A stretch of 64,000 nucleotides of DNA from Gemmatimonadota bacterium (lineage in GTDB: Bacteria; Gemmatimonadota; Gemmatimonadetes; Gemmatimonadales; GWC2-71-9), in NCBI GenBank assembly GCA_009692185.1, contig SHZT01000004.1, forward strand, positions 62,001-126,000, written 5' to 3'. Both the position numbers and the translations under genes were made by a program. Below, in pieces: positions 1 to 9,144 of the stretch; positions within the stretch are counted from its first letter, which is position 1, and each line of letters opens with the position of its first letter. The notes under the pieces are model-generated. The model was given only the letters and a program-made list of their open reading frames with translations, searched no databases and was not told where the DNA came from.

Positions 1-438
1 ATGCTGATCGCGGACCACCTGAACTTCATGTTTCGGAACCCGTTGCTGGGTCCGGTGGCCCCGGGGGAACAACGCTTCCCGGACATGTCTGCGTCCTACG
101 ACCCCGGCCTCCGCCAGTTGGCGCGCGATGTTGCGTTGGCGGGCGGCATTCCGCTCGACGAGGGCGCATACGCTGGCCTGCTGGGACCATCCTACGAGAC
201 ACCGGCCGAAATCCGCATGCTCCAACGACTTGGTGCAGATGCCGTGGGCATGTCCACGGTTCCCGAGACCATCGCTGCCCGCGCCCGCGGGCTCCGGGTC
301 TTGGGTATTTCGACTATCACCAACCTGGCCGCCGGCATATCGCCCACCCCCCTGTCACATCACGAAGTGGTCGCCGCCGGCAAGGCCGTAGGGGAACGAC
401 TCGAACGTCTTGTACGGGGCGTACTTCGAGGCCTGTAG
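1..438 (+). CDS. purine nucleoside phosphorylase, C-terminal part (cut by window edge)
   Basis: Last ~145 residues of a class I (trimeric) purine nucleoside phosphorylase, which phosphorolyses purine (deoxy)nucleosides to free base and (deoxy)ribose-1-phosphate in cytoplasmic salvage. Visible family signatures are [14 protein letters not shown] near the left end, [20 protein letters not shown] and [12 protein letters not shown], followed by [12 protein letters not shown] and PLSHHEVV. Family members are about 270 residues, and the segment starts in mid-fold, so the ATG at base 1 is an internal methionine and the true start lies left of the window. It ends at TAG 436-438. Nothing follows on the same strand for about 350 bases, so it appears to end its transcription unit. 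Identity is secure; the exact substrate preference is not visible. Confidence 0.93.
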   Translation: MLIADHLNFMFRNPLLGPVAPGEQRFPDMSASYDPGLRQLARDVALAGGIPLDEGAYAGLLGPSYETPAEIRMLQRLGADAVGMSTVPETIAARARGLRVLGISTITNLAAGISPTPLSHHEVVAAGKAVGERLERLVRGVLRGL

Positions 439-791
439 CTCCGCGGCGACTCGGCGCTCTCGACGTGGCTGGATTCGATTGCAACGTCGGTCGTGCTGAA
501 TGGACTGCGAAAGGTGAAACGGTTCCGGCTTCGTGAAACGGACCTGGAAGATGCGGGCGACGTGCCCGGCCACGACCGGTCGGCCGACCCGGACCTGAAA
601 TACAACCTGGAGCGCGCCATTGATGGCTGCCAGAGAAATACTGCCTCCCGTCCGCAACTGACCGAGGTGAGGGCCATGGCACGGTTTGAGGAATTGTTCC
701 TCAAGTGAGCCGTCCGAAGCCGTAGGCACCTGTAATAGAAACCTTTGATGCGTCACTCGCTCGTGACGGGCACAGGCCCGTTGCGGGCGTT
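439..791. other. 353-base stretch without a recognisable gene; contains a perfect hairpin
   Basis: No convincing gene between the nucleoside phosphorylase stop and the exopolyphosphatase start. A 71-codon plus-strand frame at 493-708 and longer minus-strand frames show no family motif. At 686-704 there is a perfect inverted repeat, TTGAGGAA-TTG-TTCCTCAA, which could be a processing or termination hairpin, though no T-tract follows. A promoter for the downstream polyphosphate genes should lie here but I cannot place one confidently. Confidence 0.5.
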
Positions 792-2450
792 ATGTTATCG
801 TCTGATACGATGACTGCGCCTCTTCTTCTCCCTGATCGCCCGCGCCTCGCCGCCATAGACGTCGGGACCAACACCATTCGGTTGATCGTCGCCGAGGTGG
901 AGTCCGACGGGACGTATCGCGTGCTGGACGAAGAGCGGGAGCCCGTGCGGCTGGGAGAGGGCCTGTCGCAGAGCGGCCGGCTGTCTCCTGATGCATTGGC
1001 GCGTGGGCTCGCCACCATCGGGAAGATGAAGGCGATTGCAGACGGATTTCAGGTCACCGATCTCAAGGCCGTGGCCACCAGTGCCGTCCGCGAAGCCGCA
1101 AACGGCAAGGTGTTCTGTCGCGATGCATTCAAGCGGCACAAGGTCAAGATCGACGTCATCTCGGGCGACGAAGAGGCCCAGCTCGCCTTCCGCAGCGCGA
1201 CCCGGCATTTCAGCCTCGAAGATCGCGCGTCCGCACTGGTGGATATCGGCGGCGGAAGCCTGGAAGTGATCCTCACCGCCGGCACGGCCATCGACCAGGT
1301 GCATTCCATTCCCCTCGGCGCCCTGCGGGTCACCGAGCGGTACTTCAAGTCCGACCCGCTCAAGCGGAAACACTGGCGGAAACTCAAGTCGGGCATTGAC
1401 CGGACGCTCAAGGAAGCAATCGGGAAACCGCCCTTTGCCTCCGAGATCATGATCGGGAGCGGTGGCACGTTCACCGCGCTCGCGCACATGGCGAAATGGC
1501 AACGCGAGGGGCGCCATGGTTCGGTTCAGGGGTACCTGCTATCCCGCGCGGAAATCCTGCACCTGCTCGACCGCCTGCGCGAAACGCCGCTCGAGGCCCG
1601 GCGGCAGATCCCGGGCCTGTCACCCGACCGCGCGGACATAATCGTGGCGGGTGCCGCGGTGGTTGCCCGGCTGACCAAGCGCCTGGGTACCCAGCAAATC
1701 CGGGTCAACGAGCGGGGGATCCGCGACGGCCTTCTGCTGGAGATGATCGGGGAACTGCCGGGACACCATTCCGGGCGACCGGAGCCCGCCGACCGGATGG
1801 AATGGGTGCGGGTGCTGGCACGGAAATGCCGCTCGAACGAGCTGCATTGCGAACACATTGCCCGGCTGGCGGGGCAGGTCTGGGACGGGGTCCAGGCGGG
1901 TTACGACCTTCCAGCGTGGAGCCGCGAACTGCTCCAGGCGGGCGCCTTGTTGCACGACATTGGCTACATCATCAACCACGCCAAGCACCACAAGCACGCC
2001 TATCACCTCATCATGCATGGTGACCTGCCGGGATTCTCCCCGCGCGAGGTCGAACTCATCGCCAACATCGCGCGGTACCACCGGCGGGCGTTTCCCCGGA
2101 AACGGCACGTGAATCTCACGCGGCTGTCGCGCGAGGATCGAGAACTGATCGGCCGGCTGGCGGGAATCCTTCGGATCGCCGACGGCCTGGACCGCACGCA
2201 CTCGCGCCTGATCACCGGCGTCCGCGCGGAAGACCGCGGCTCGCGTTTGCGAATCGTGCTCGATGCGCCGTCCTTGCCTCAGGTTGAGATGTGGGATGCC
2301 GAGCGGAAGGCCGGCCTGTTCCTGCGCGCGTTTGACGCGGATCTCGAGCTCCTGTGGCGCGACCCGGCGGGCAGCACGCGCCGAGGCCGCCGCACGGGGC
2401 CCCGCGCCCGCCGGGTGGGCCGGCGGGTGCTCGCGACGATCACCGACTGA
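792..2450 (+). CDS. ppx: Ppx/GppA-family exopolyphosphatase with C-terminal HD domain
   Basis: Hydrolyses terminal phosphates from inorganic polyphosphate (Ppx) or the 5'-phosphate of pppGpp (GppA); the two activities cannot be told apart from sequence. The N-terminal half has the ASKHA phosphatase signatures AAIDVGTNTIRLIVAEV (about residues 20-36), SGDEEAQLAFRS, LVDIGGGSLEV and IGSGGTFTALAHM. The C-terminal half is an HD hydrolase-like domain with LLHDIGYIINHAKHH and IARYHRR. Length (552) fits the long E. coli-type Ppx. Two in-frame ATGs, 792 and 810, are possible; neither has a clear Shine-Dalgarno. The stop is followed after 4 bases by ppk1, and SixA-like and CHAD-CYTH genes come next, so this is the degradative member of a polyphosphate operon. 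Confidence 0.9.
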   Translation: MLSSDTMTAPLLLPDRPRLAAIDVGTNTIRLIVAEVESDGTYRVLDEEREPVRLGEGLSQSGRLSPDALARGLATIGKMKAIADGFQVTDLKAVATSAVREAANGKVFCRDAFKRHKVKIDVISGDEEAQLAFRSATRHFSLEDRASALVDIGGGSLEVILTAGTAIDQVHSIPLGALRVTERYFKSDPLKRKHWRKLKSGIDRTLKEAIGKPPFASEIMIGSGGTFTALAHMAKWQREGRHGSVQGYLLSRAEILHLLDRLRETPLEARRQIPGLSPDRADIIVAGAAVVARLTKRLGTQQIRVNERGIRDGLLLEMIGELPGHHSGRPEPADRMEWVRVLARKCRSNELHCEHIARLAGQVWDGVQAGYDLPAWSRELLQAGALLHDIGYIINHAKHHKHAYHLIMHGDLPGFSPREVELIANIARYHRRAFPRKRHVNLTRLSREDRELIGRLAGILRIADGLDRTHSRLITGVRAEDRGSRLRIVLDAPSLPQVEMWDAERKAGLFLRAFDADLELLWRDPAGSTRRGRRTGPRARRVGRRVLATITD

Positions 2451-2454
2451 TCCG

Positions 2455-4737
2455 ATGAAGCGCCCGCAGATTCCTCCCGGCTTCCCGCGCGATCATTACC
2501 TGAATCGGGAAATCATGTGGCTCGCTTTCAACGGGCGGGTGCTGGAGGAGGCGGCTGACCCGACGAATCCCCTGCTCGAGCGACTCAAGTTCCTTTGTAT
2601 TTTCAGCTCCAACCTCGACGAGTTTTTCGAGGTTCGCGTCGCCGGGCTCCAGCAGCAGATCCTCGCGGGCATCGAGCCGCAAGATTACAGCGCCGACGGC
2701 ATGGGTCCGGCGGAACAACTCGCGGGAATCGACGCGCGGGTGCACCGGCTGGTATCCGAGCAGTACCGCCTGTTGTCGGACGACGTCATGCCGGGCCTTG
2801 GCTCGAGCGGCATTTCGTGGGTAAAGACGGCGGACCTCCAGAAAAGCGAGCGCGAGTACGTCGATGCGCTGTTCGCGAAGAGCGTATACCCGGTGCTCAC
2901 CCCCCTGGCGATCGACCCGGGGCACCCGTTCCCGCACGTTCACAACAAGAGCCTGAACATCGGGCTGATGCTCGAGGGTGTGCACGCGGGGAAGTTCCAG
3001 GAGCTGTTCGCGGTGGTGCAGGTCCCGGCCGTGCTGGACCGTGTCGTGCTCTTGCCGAAGAGCGGCGGCGAAGAGGCCGAGCGGATCCGCTTCGTCCTGC
3101 TGGAAGACGTGATTCGCGGCCACCTGGCCGAATTGTTCAGCGGGTTCCGGGTCATGGGGCACACGGTATTCCGGGTGACCCGGAACACCGACCTCGAGAT
3201 CAACGAAGACGAAGCCGAAGACCTGCTGCTGACCGTCGAAGAAGGCGTGCGGCAGCGCCTGCGGGGCGACGCGGTCCGGCTGGAGATCTCGGCGGACGCG
3301 GACAACCGGTTCGTCCAGGCGCTGGTCGAAGCCTTCGACCTCGACCCCAAGCGCGACGTGTACGGCGTGCCATCGGCGGTGGACTTGAGCGCCCTGAGCG
3401 CGCTCCACCAGCTGGAGGGCTTCAAGGCCCTCAAGGACGAGCCGCTGGTGCCTCGCGTGCCGCAGGCGGTGAGCGCGGCGCCCACCATCTGGGACCTGCT
3501 GCGCACCCAGGACGTCCTGCTGCATCACCCGTACGAGTCATTTGGCCCGGTGCGCGACTTCATCGAGCGCGCCGCGGACGACCCGCAGGTGCTGGCCATC
3601 AAGCAGACGCTGTACCGCACCAGCGCGGCGTCCCCCGTTGCGAGCGCGCTCGCGCGGGCGGCCCAGAACGGCAAGCAGGTGACGGCGCTGGTCGAGCTGA
3701 CGGCGCGGTTCGACGAACAGAACAACATCGTGTGGGCCCGGTCGCTGGAGCAGGCGGGGGTGCACGTGGTGTACGGCGTCGTGGGGCTCAAGACGCACTG
3801 CAAGGCCGCCCTGGTGGTACGGAAAGAAGGGGACGAGTTGCGGCGGTACGTGCACCTTTCCACGGGCAACTACAACCCGACCACCGCGCGGGTCTATACC
3901 GACCTGGGGCTGTTCACCGCCAACCCCGACTTTGGCGAGGACACCAGCGAGCTGTTCAACCTGCTGACAGGCTACTCCCAGGGACGCGAATGGCGGAAGC
4001 TCGTGGTCGCACCGGTGGGCCTCCGCGAGCGGGTGCTGCAGCTCATAGACCGGGAGCGGGCCAATGCCGAGGCTGGGCTACCCGCGCGCATCATCGTGAA
4101 AATGAACGCCCTGGTCGAGCCGTCCGTGATTGACGCGCTGTACCGCGCGGCCCAGGCCGGCGTCACCATCGATCTCATCGTTCGCGGCATCTGCTGTCTC
4201 CGGCCCGGGATCCCCGGGCTCTCAGAGCGGATCCGCGTGATCAGTATCGTGGACAAGTTTCTCGAGCACAGCCGCATCTTCTATTTCGAGAACGCCGGCA
4301 CCTCCGAGGTCTGGCTGGGGAGCGCAGACTGGATGCCGCGGAACTTCTTCCGCCGTATCGAGGTCATGTTCCCAGTCGAAGACCCGCGGCACAAGGCGCG
4401 CATCGTCGATGAGATTCTCGCGGCCATGCTGTCCGACAACGTGAAGGCCCGCGTGCTCCAGGCCGACGGCACGTATGTTCGCCGGACCGCGGCGGCGGGA
4501 GAGCCCGTGGTGCGGTCGCAGACGATCCTGCAGGGCCTGGCGCGCGGCCCCGCACGGGAAAGCGGCGAACACCCCGTGCAGTTCATTCCGGTGGTCTGGC
4601 GTGAGCCCGCCTCGGCCACACCCGCCTCCGACGCGCCGACTCCGGCGCGCATCCGCAAGAAGGCCCGGCGTGTCCGGTTGCCCCCCCGCGAGCGTCCGGC
4701 CCGCGAGTCTGGCGGCGGCGGTTCGGTTCCGGATTAA
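2455..4737 (+). CDS. ppk1: polyphosphate kinase 1
   Basis: Reversibly transfers the gamma phosphate of ATP onto inorganic polyphosphate through a phosphohistidine intermediate; normally membrane-associated. The 760 residues fit the family (about 690-750) with a short basic, Pro/Arg-rich C-terminal tail. Seen in order: N-terminal domain with FLCIFSSNLDEFFEVRVAG, the head domain, HHPYESF, IKQTLYRTS, ELTARFDEQNNI, the catalytic-histidine loop YGVVGLKTHCKAALVVR, HLSTGNYNP, and the second active-site segment LEHSRIFYFEN with LGSADWMPRN. The frame is open upstream to 2263, but that part lies inside ppx; ATG 2455, 4 bases after the ppx stop, gives the usual N-terminus. Translation is probably coupled to ppx. 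Confidence 0.96.
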   Translation: MKRPQIPPGFPRDHYLNREIMWLAFNGRVLEEAADPTNPLLERLKFLCIFSSNLDEFFEVRVAGLQQQILAGIEPQDYSADGMGPAEQLAGIDARVHRLVSEQYRLLSDDVMPGLGSSGISWVKTADLQKSEREYVDALFAKSVYPVLTPLAIDPGHPFPHVHNKSLNIGLMLEGVHAGKFQELFAVVQVPAVLDRVVLLPKSGGEEAERIRFVLLEDVIRGHLAELFSGFRVMGHTVFRVTRNTDLEINEDEAEDLLLTVEEGVRQRLRGDAVRLEISADADNRFVQALVEAFDLDPKRDVYGVPSAVDLSALSALHQLEGFKALKDEPLVPRVPQAVSAAPTIWDLLRTQDVLLHHPYESFGPVRDFIERAADDPQVLAIKQTLYRTSAASPVASALARAAQNGKQVTALVELTARFDEQNNIVWARSLEQAGVHVVYGVVGLKTHCKAALVVRKEGDELRRYVHLSTGNYNPTTARVYTDLGLFTANPDFGEDTSELFNLLTGYSQGREWRKLVVAPVGLRERVLQLIDRERANAEAGLPARIIVKMNALVEPSVIDALYRAAQAGVTIDLIVRGICCLRPGIPGLSERIRVISIVDKFLEHSRIFYFENAGTSEVWLGSADWMPRNFFRRIEVMFPVEDPRHKARIVDEILAAMLSDNVKARVLQADGTYVRRTAAAGEPVVRSQTILQGLARGPARESGEHPVQFIPVVWREPASATPASDAPTPARIRKKARRVRLPPRERPARESGGGGSVPD

Positions 4738-4780
4738 CCCAGGGGGGCGCGCGCCCGGGCGCCCTGGGTACCGTTCAACC

Positions 4781-5299
4781 ATGCAACTCATCCTGGTTCG
4801 ACACGCTCCCGCGGAGCTGCGGTCCGAAGACGGCGGCACCCAATCCGAGGACAGACTCCGCAGGCTGACTCCGAGAGGCCGGCGACGCATGGCCCGGGCT
4901 GCCCGCGGCCTGGTTCTGACGGTGCCCCTGCCCAGCATGCTCGCGACCAGCCCGCTGGTTCGCGCGGTGGAGACCGCCGAGATCATAGGGGAGGCGTACG
5001 ACCGGGTCCTTCCCGAGACGGTCACGGAACTCCAGCCGGGAGGCGGACCAGAGGCGGCGGTTGCCTGGCTCAAGCGACTTCCCCCGGAGCATCGGGTGAT
5101 CGCGGTTGGGCACGAGCCCGACCTGTCGATCCTGGCGGGCGTTCTCCTGGCCGGACGCCAGAGCCCCGTGCTCTCCTTCAAGAAGGGGGCGGCGTGTCTC
5201 CTGCGCTTCGAGGGTGATGTGAAGCCCGGCCTGGCGTTGCTCGAATGGTTCATGGCGCCCCGTCAATTGCGGCAGCTGGGCGAAACCAGGCCGACGTGA
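4781..5299 (+). CDS. sixA: SixA-like phosphohistidine phosphatase (histidine phosphatase superfamily)
   Basis: A 172-residue member of the histidine phosphatase (phosphoglycerate-mutase-like) superfamily. It begins with the catalytic motif LILVRHAPAE and has the second-half histidine in VIAVGHEPDL; TSPLVRAVETAEII is typical of SixA. In E. coli SixA dephosphorylates phosphohistidine on ArcB or PtsN-linked proteins. Here it lies between ppk1 and the polyphosphate-binding CHAD gene, so a role on polyphosphate metabolism, perhaps on the phosphohistidine of Ppk1, is a reasonable inference. ATG 4781 is chosen because the motif starts four residues later. The stop overlaps the next start as GTGA. 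Confidence 0.85.
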   Translation: MQLILVRHAPAELRSEDGGTQSEDRLRRLTPRGRRRMARAARGLVLTVPLPSMLATSPLVRAVETAEIIGEAYDRVLPETVTELQPGGGPEAAVAWLKRLPPEHRVIAVGHEPDLSILAGVLLAGRQSPVLSFKKGAACLLRFEGDVKPGLALLEWFMAPRQLRQLGETRPT

Positions 5300-6757
5300 C
5301 CCGCCTGCCGGTTGATCTTCTCGAACGATCGCCCGAGGAGTCGGCGCGGCTGGTCGCGCTCACGTTCGTCGAAGAGGCCAGCGCCGCCCAGAAACGGTTC
5401 GGTGATGCGGGGGACCCCGAGTCGCTCCACGACTTCCGGGTGGCGATTCGGCGGCTGCGAAGCACCTGCCGCGCGTACGCCGCGTGGCTCGAGACCAGTG
5501 TCTCGGCGAAGCTCCGCCGCCGCCTCCGGGGGCTCACCGAAGCCACCAACGCTGGGCGCGACGCCGAGGTGTTGCTGGTCTGGGTGCGCGAGCGGCGGGA
5601 GGCGATGGGTCCTGGTGGGCAGCCCGGCGCCGACTGGCTGGTGGCGCGCCTGGAACAACGGCTGGGTGGCGAGCATGGTCAGGGCGTCGAGGAGATCGCG
5701 CGCGAGTGGCGGGATCTCGCTGCGGTTCTCAAGCGGCGTCTGTCGGAGTTCGAGACGGTCGTCCACCTGGGCCGCGGGTCACGGCACCCGCCCTTCGGGC
5801 GCGTCGTGGGTGATCTGATCGAGCGGCACGTGGCGGGCCTGCGCGAGCGCCTGTCGGCGGTGGGGGGAAGGGACGATGCGGCCGAGGCGCACCGCGCGCG
5901 CATCAGCGCGAAGCGCCTGCGCTATCTGCTGGAGCCGCTGATCCGGCGGAGCCGGCCGGTGAAGGCCTTTGTCGAGCGCCTCAAGGGACTGCAGGACCTG
6001 CTGGGTGAATTGCGCGACGTACAGGTGCTCGCGCTCGAAATCACCCAAGCCGTGGAAGAAACGGCGGCCACCCGGGCGGGACGCCTGCACCGCCTGGCGC
6101 TCGACGGCGCGGAAGCGAAAATCGCCGGGCCCGTAGACGTGGGCGAAAGCGCGGGCCTGGTCGAGCTGGCGCGGATCGCTCGTGAGCGGGCGGACCATCT
6201 GTTCGCGGAGTTTGAGGCGGCGTGGTTGGGGGCCCGCGGTGAGCCGTTCCTGAGCAAGGTGGACCGGTTCGGCGAGTCGCTGGCCGCGCGCCGGCGGGCC
6301 GAGGAGGAAATCGAGCGGAAGTTCCTCCTCACGGCGTTGCCGGAACGGATTCGCGGCGAAATCCCGGCCGATGTGTCACAGGGCTGGATTCCCGGCACCG
6401 ACTTGCAGGAGCGTGTCCGGCGCCTTCACGGCCCCGATGGCGAGGTGTTCACCCGCACGCTCAAGTTCGGCACGGGCATCCGGCGCACCGAGATCGAGGA
6501 GGAAACAACGCGCGAGGTGTTCGATTCGCTCTGGCCCCTCACCGAAGGCCGGCGGGTGGAGAAGAAAGCGGTACGCGATTCTGGAAGGAGACCTGGTCTG
6601 GGAAGTGGATCAGTTCTGTGACCGGGACCTGGTGCTCGCCGAAGTGGAGTTGCCCTCGGAAGAAACCGCGGTGGAAGTACCGGGATGGCTCAAGCCCTAT
6701 CTGGTGCGGGAAGTGACGGACGAGGCCGAATACGTCAACCTGAACCTGGCGAGGTAG
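5296..6757 (+). CDS. CHAD domain-CYTH domain protein, frameshifted near 6565
   Basis: Fusion of an alpha-helical CHAD domain (conserved basic histidines; binds polyphosphate and is often targeted to polyP granules) with a CYTH triphosphate-tunnel domain. CHAD is seen in SLHDFRVAIRRLRSTCRAY and AHRARISAKRLRYLLEPL. CYTH begins at EEEIERKFLL (the EXEXK motif) and continues with RTLKFGTGIRRTEIEEET. The reading frame breaks inside the AAA run at 6565-6567: removing one A restores VEKKRYAILEGDL and the rest of the CYTH barrel in the +1 frame to TAG 6757 (486 residues). The break lies in a conserved motif, so an assembly or sequencing indel is the likeliest cause. GTG 5296 overlaps the previous stop. 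It may hydrolyse triphosphate or short polyphosphate. Confidence 0.85.
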
Positions 6758-7550
6758 GCGGTGGCACGAAGTGATTCAGCGGCCCGTGCCCGCTTCCCAG
6801 GCCGGGCGCGGAGCTGATGGCGCGGTGGACGAAATCGAGCGCGCCGGCCACTGCGTCCTCGAGCGACCGTCCCAGGGCCAGTCCGGCGGCGATCGCGGCC
6901 GATAGCGTACAGCCGGTGCCGTGCGTGGACGTGGTGACAATCCGGGGGTGGGTGAACCTCCGGGTTCCTTCCCGCGTGACCAGCACGTCAACCACGGTTG
7001 CCCCTTCCGCGTGACCGCCCTTGACCAGCGCGGCTCTCGCTCCCATCGCCACCAGTGCCGTGCCTGCCAGTTCCATCTGTTCGACTGAACGCACTTCGCC
7101 GGCCACCAAAATGGCGGCCTCGTCGAGGTTCGGCGTCACGACGGCGGCCAGCGGCACCAGTAATTCCGCGACGGTCGCTTCGGCGTCGTTCGTGAGCAGG
7201 CGATCGCCCGACGTGGCGACCATCACGGGGTCCAGTACGTAGTTTGGGAACCGGTGTCGCGCGATACCGCGGGCCACGGTCCGCACCAGGTTGGCGGTGG
7301 CGAGCATCCCGGTCTTGGTGGCGCGGGGCGGGAGGTCCTGGGCGAGTGCCTCCATCTGGGCGTCAACTATGTCGGGGGGAGCTGGGTGCACCGCCGTGAC
7401 GCCCCGGGTGTTCTGGGCGGTGATGGCGGTGATGACGCTGGTCCCGAACACGCCGAACTGGTGGAACGTCTTGAGGTCGGCCTGGATGCCGGCCCCGCCG
7501 CCCGAATCCGAGCCGGCGATGGTGAGCGCGATTACATTGTGACCCTCCAT
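6735..7550 (-). CDS. thiD: hydroxymethylpyrimidine/phosphomethylpyrimidine kinase
   Basis: Phosphorylates HMP and HMP-P to HMP-PP for thiamine synthesis (ribokinase family), acting after ThiC, which is also in this window. Clear signatures: [21 protein letters not shown] at the N-terminus, [36 protein letters not shown] and the anion-hole motif [17 protein letters not shown] with the catalytic Asp region. 271 residues is normal. The ATG (7548-7550) shares the tetranucleotide CATG with the start codon of the plus-strand methyltransferase gene, so the two genes diverge with no spacer. The 3' end overlaps the convergent CYTH gene by 23 bases. No thiamine riboswitch is visible for this copy; its promoter must lie in the neighbouring coding sequence. 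Confidence 0.95.
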   Translation of the reverse strand: MEGHNVIALTIAGSDSGGGAGIQADLKTFHQFGVFGTSVITAITAQNTRGVTAVHPAPPDIVDAQMEALAQDLPPRATKTGMLATANLVRTVARGIARHRFPNYVLDPVMVATSGDRLLTNDAEATVAELLVPLAAVVTPNLDEAAILVAGEVRSVEQMELAGTALVAMGARAALVKGGHAEGATVVDVLVTREGTRRFTHPRIVTTSTHGTGCTLSAAIAAGLALGRSLEDAVAGALDFVHRAISSAPGLGSGHGPLNHFVPPPTSPGSG

Positions 7551-8319
7551 GGCCTCCAATCTCGCGACCCTCGTCAAGAATCTCCAACAGCGCAAGGCGC
7601 GGAAGAAGCAGCGCCTCGCTGTGGCCGAAGGCGTGCGCCTGGTGGAAGACGCGCTGGCCGCCGGGGTCGTGTTCCGCGGGGTCATGGTTTCGAAGGAATT
7701 CGGCGACACGGAGCGCGCGGCCAAGCTCCTCCGTGACCTGTCCGCGCGGGCCGTGCCTATCGAAGACGTCGCCGAGAGCGTGCTCGCCCAGCTGGCCGAT
7801 ACGGACACGCCCCAGGGGGTGCTCGCCGTCTTCGAGCCGCCGACCTGGAGCTGGGACCGGATCGCGGTCGCACCGGGGGCGCCGGTGCTCGTCCTCGATG
7901 GCGTGCAGGACCCCGGGAACGTGGGAACGCTGCTGCGTACCGCTTTCGCCCTCGGCGCGGCCGGTACGCTCCTCCTGCCGGGCACCGCCGACCTGACCAA
8001 TCCCAAGGTGATCCGTTCCGGCATGGGGGCCACGTTCCGGCTCCCGAGCGCGACCGTGAGCCTCGAGGAATTCGGCGCGTGGGTCGAGCGCGAACGCGCC
8101 ACCGTGTGGGCGGCAGCCATGGAGGGCACGCCACTCCAGCGAGTCCCGCGCCCGGAACGGCTCGCCTTGATCGTTGGGAGCGAAGGCGCGGGCATCAGCG
8201 CGGGCGTGGCGGCCCTGGCCACGACGCGGGTGACGATCCCGCTCGCGCGCGGGGCCGAATCGCTGAACGTGGCGGTCGCGGCCGGGATCATCCTCCAGCG
8301 GGCACAGCATGATCGCTGA
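7549..8319 (+). CDS. TrmH/SpoU-family RNA 2'-O-methyltransferase
   Basis: A 256-residue SAM-dependent ribose 2'-O-methyltransferase with a trefoil-knot (SPOUT) fold, acting on rRNA or tRNA. The N-terminal substrate-binding domain is rich in Lys/Arg (KNLQQRKARKKQR, AEGVRLVEDALAAG). The three SpoU motifs are LVLDGVQDPGNVGTLLRTA, LIVGSEGAGI and VTIPLARGAESLNVAVAAGI. It resembles the group often annotated RlmB or TsnR; the exact target nucleotide cannot be read from sequence. It starts at ATG 7549, overlapping the thiD start on the other strand, and its end overlaps the prepilin peptidase gene by 11 bases, implying cotranscription. Confidence 0.9.
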   Translation: MASNLATLVKNLQQRKARKKQRLAVAEGVRLVEDALAAGVVFRGVMVSKEFGDTERAAKLLRDLSARAVPIEDVAESVLAQLADTDTPQGVLAVFEPPTWSWDRIAVAPGAPVLVLDGVQDPGNVGTLLRTAFALGAAGTLLLPGTADLTNPKVIRSGMGATFRLPSATVSLEEFGAWVERERATVWAAAMEGTPLQRVPRPERLALIVGSEGAGISAGVAALATTRVTIPLARGAESLNVAVAAGIILQRAQHDR

Positions 8320-9139
8320 CCCGTTCGTGCTGGGTGTTGCGGCGACCTTCGGGCTCCTGGCCGGCAGTTTCCTGAATGTCTGCATCGTGCGATTCCCCCG
8401 GGACCCGGACGACCCCGCCGATCCGGCGGCCAAGCTCCCCGCGACGGTCGTCAACTCCCGATCGATGTGCCCGCGCTGCGGCACGATGATCGCCTGGTAC
8501 GACAACATCCCGATTCTTTCCTGGGTCGTCCTTGGGGCCAAGTGCCGGCACTGCCGCGCACCCATCTCGGCTCAATACCCGCTGGTCGAACTCGCAGTGG
8601 CGGGCCTCTGGGTAGCCGCCGTCCGGCAGTACGGGATCACCGCGACCGCCGTAGCCGCGGGCGTGTTTGGGAGCATACTGCTCGGCATCATGGTGACGGA
8701 CGCGCGGCACTACATCATCCCCGACGAGTTCATGCAGGGTGGCCTGGCGCTGGGATTGGCGCTGTCGCTGCGGTACGGGTTCGGCGGGTTGGGAGATGCG
8801 GCGGTCGGGGCGGCCGTCGGGTTTGCGTTGCTCTACATCGTGGCGGTGGCCGGGGAGAAGGTGTTCGGCGAGGAAGCGATGGGCGGCGGCGACATCAAGA
8901 TGATGGCGATGGTTGGCGCGTTTGTCGGCTGGAAGGGCGTCCTGCTCACCGTCTTCGGTGGCGCTTTCCTGGCGACCGCGGCGTTCCTGCCGTTGTCATT
9001 GCTGGTGCGCTTCAAGCGCTCCTCGAAAGGCCGGTCCGAGCTGCCGTACGGGGTCTTCCTGGCGATCGCGGCGGGGGCGGTGTTCGTCGTTGGGGAAACG
9101 ATTGCCCACTGGTACATGAACTTTCTCAGGGCGGGCTAG
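8309..9139 (+). CDS. pilD: prepilin leader peptidase / N-methyltransferase (A24 family)
   Basis: Inner-membrane aspartic peptidase that cleaves and usually N-methylates type IV pilin or pseudopilin leaders. The N-terminal domain has GLLAGSFLNVCIVRFPR and two CxxC pairs (CPRCGTMIAWYDNIPILSW and CRHC) typical of the bifunctional methylating form. The catalytic aspartates lie in TDARHYIIPDE and GGGDIKMMA. Multiple hydrophobic segments follow; 276 residues is the usual size. No pilin or secretion genes occur nearby. It overlaps the methyltransferase gene by 11 bases and ends before an apparent regulatory region. Confidence 0.94.
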   Translation: MIADPFVLGVAATFGLLAGSFLNVCIVRFPRDPDDPADPAAKLPATVVNSRSMCPRCGTMIAWYDNIPILSWVVLGAKCRHCRAPISAQYPLVELAVAGLWVAAVRQYGITATAVAAGVFGSILLGIMVTDARHYIIPDEFMQGGLALGLALSLRYGFGGLGDAAVGAAVGFALLYIVAVAGEKVFGEEAMGGGDIKMMAMVGAFVGWKGVLLTVFGGAFLATAAFLPLSLLVRFKRSSKGRSELPYGVFLAIAAGAVFVVGETIAHWYMNFLRAG

Positions 9140-9144
9140 CTGAC

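Noticed and set aside
1-3. ATG at base 1 as the start of the nucleoside phosphorylase
   Set aside because: The family N-terminal half is missing and the segment begins in mid-fold; this is an internal methionine at the window edge.
493-708. 71-codon plus-strand ORF as a gene
   Set aside because: No family features, no ribosome site and lack of conservation evidence.
2263-2454. Longer N-terminus for polyphosphate kinase
   Set aside because: The upstream codons lie in ppx and read as Arg-rich shadow sequence; ATG 2455 gives the standard N-terminus.
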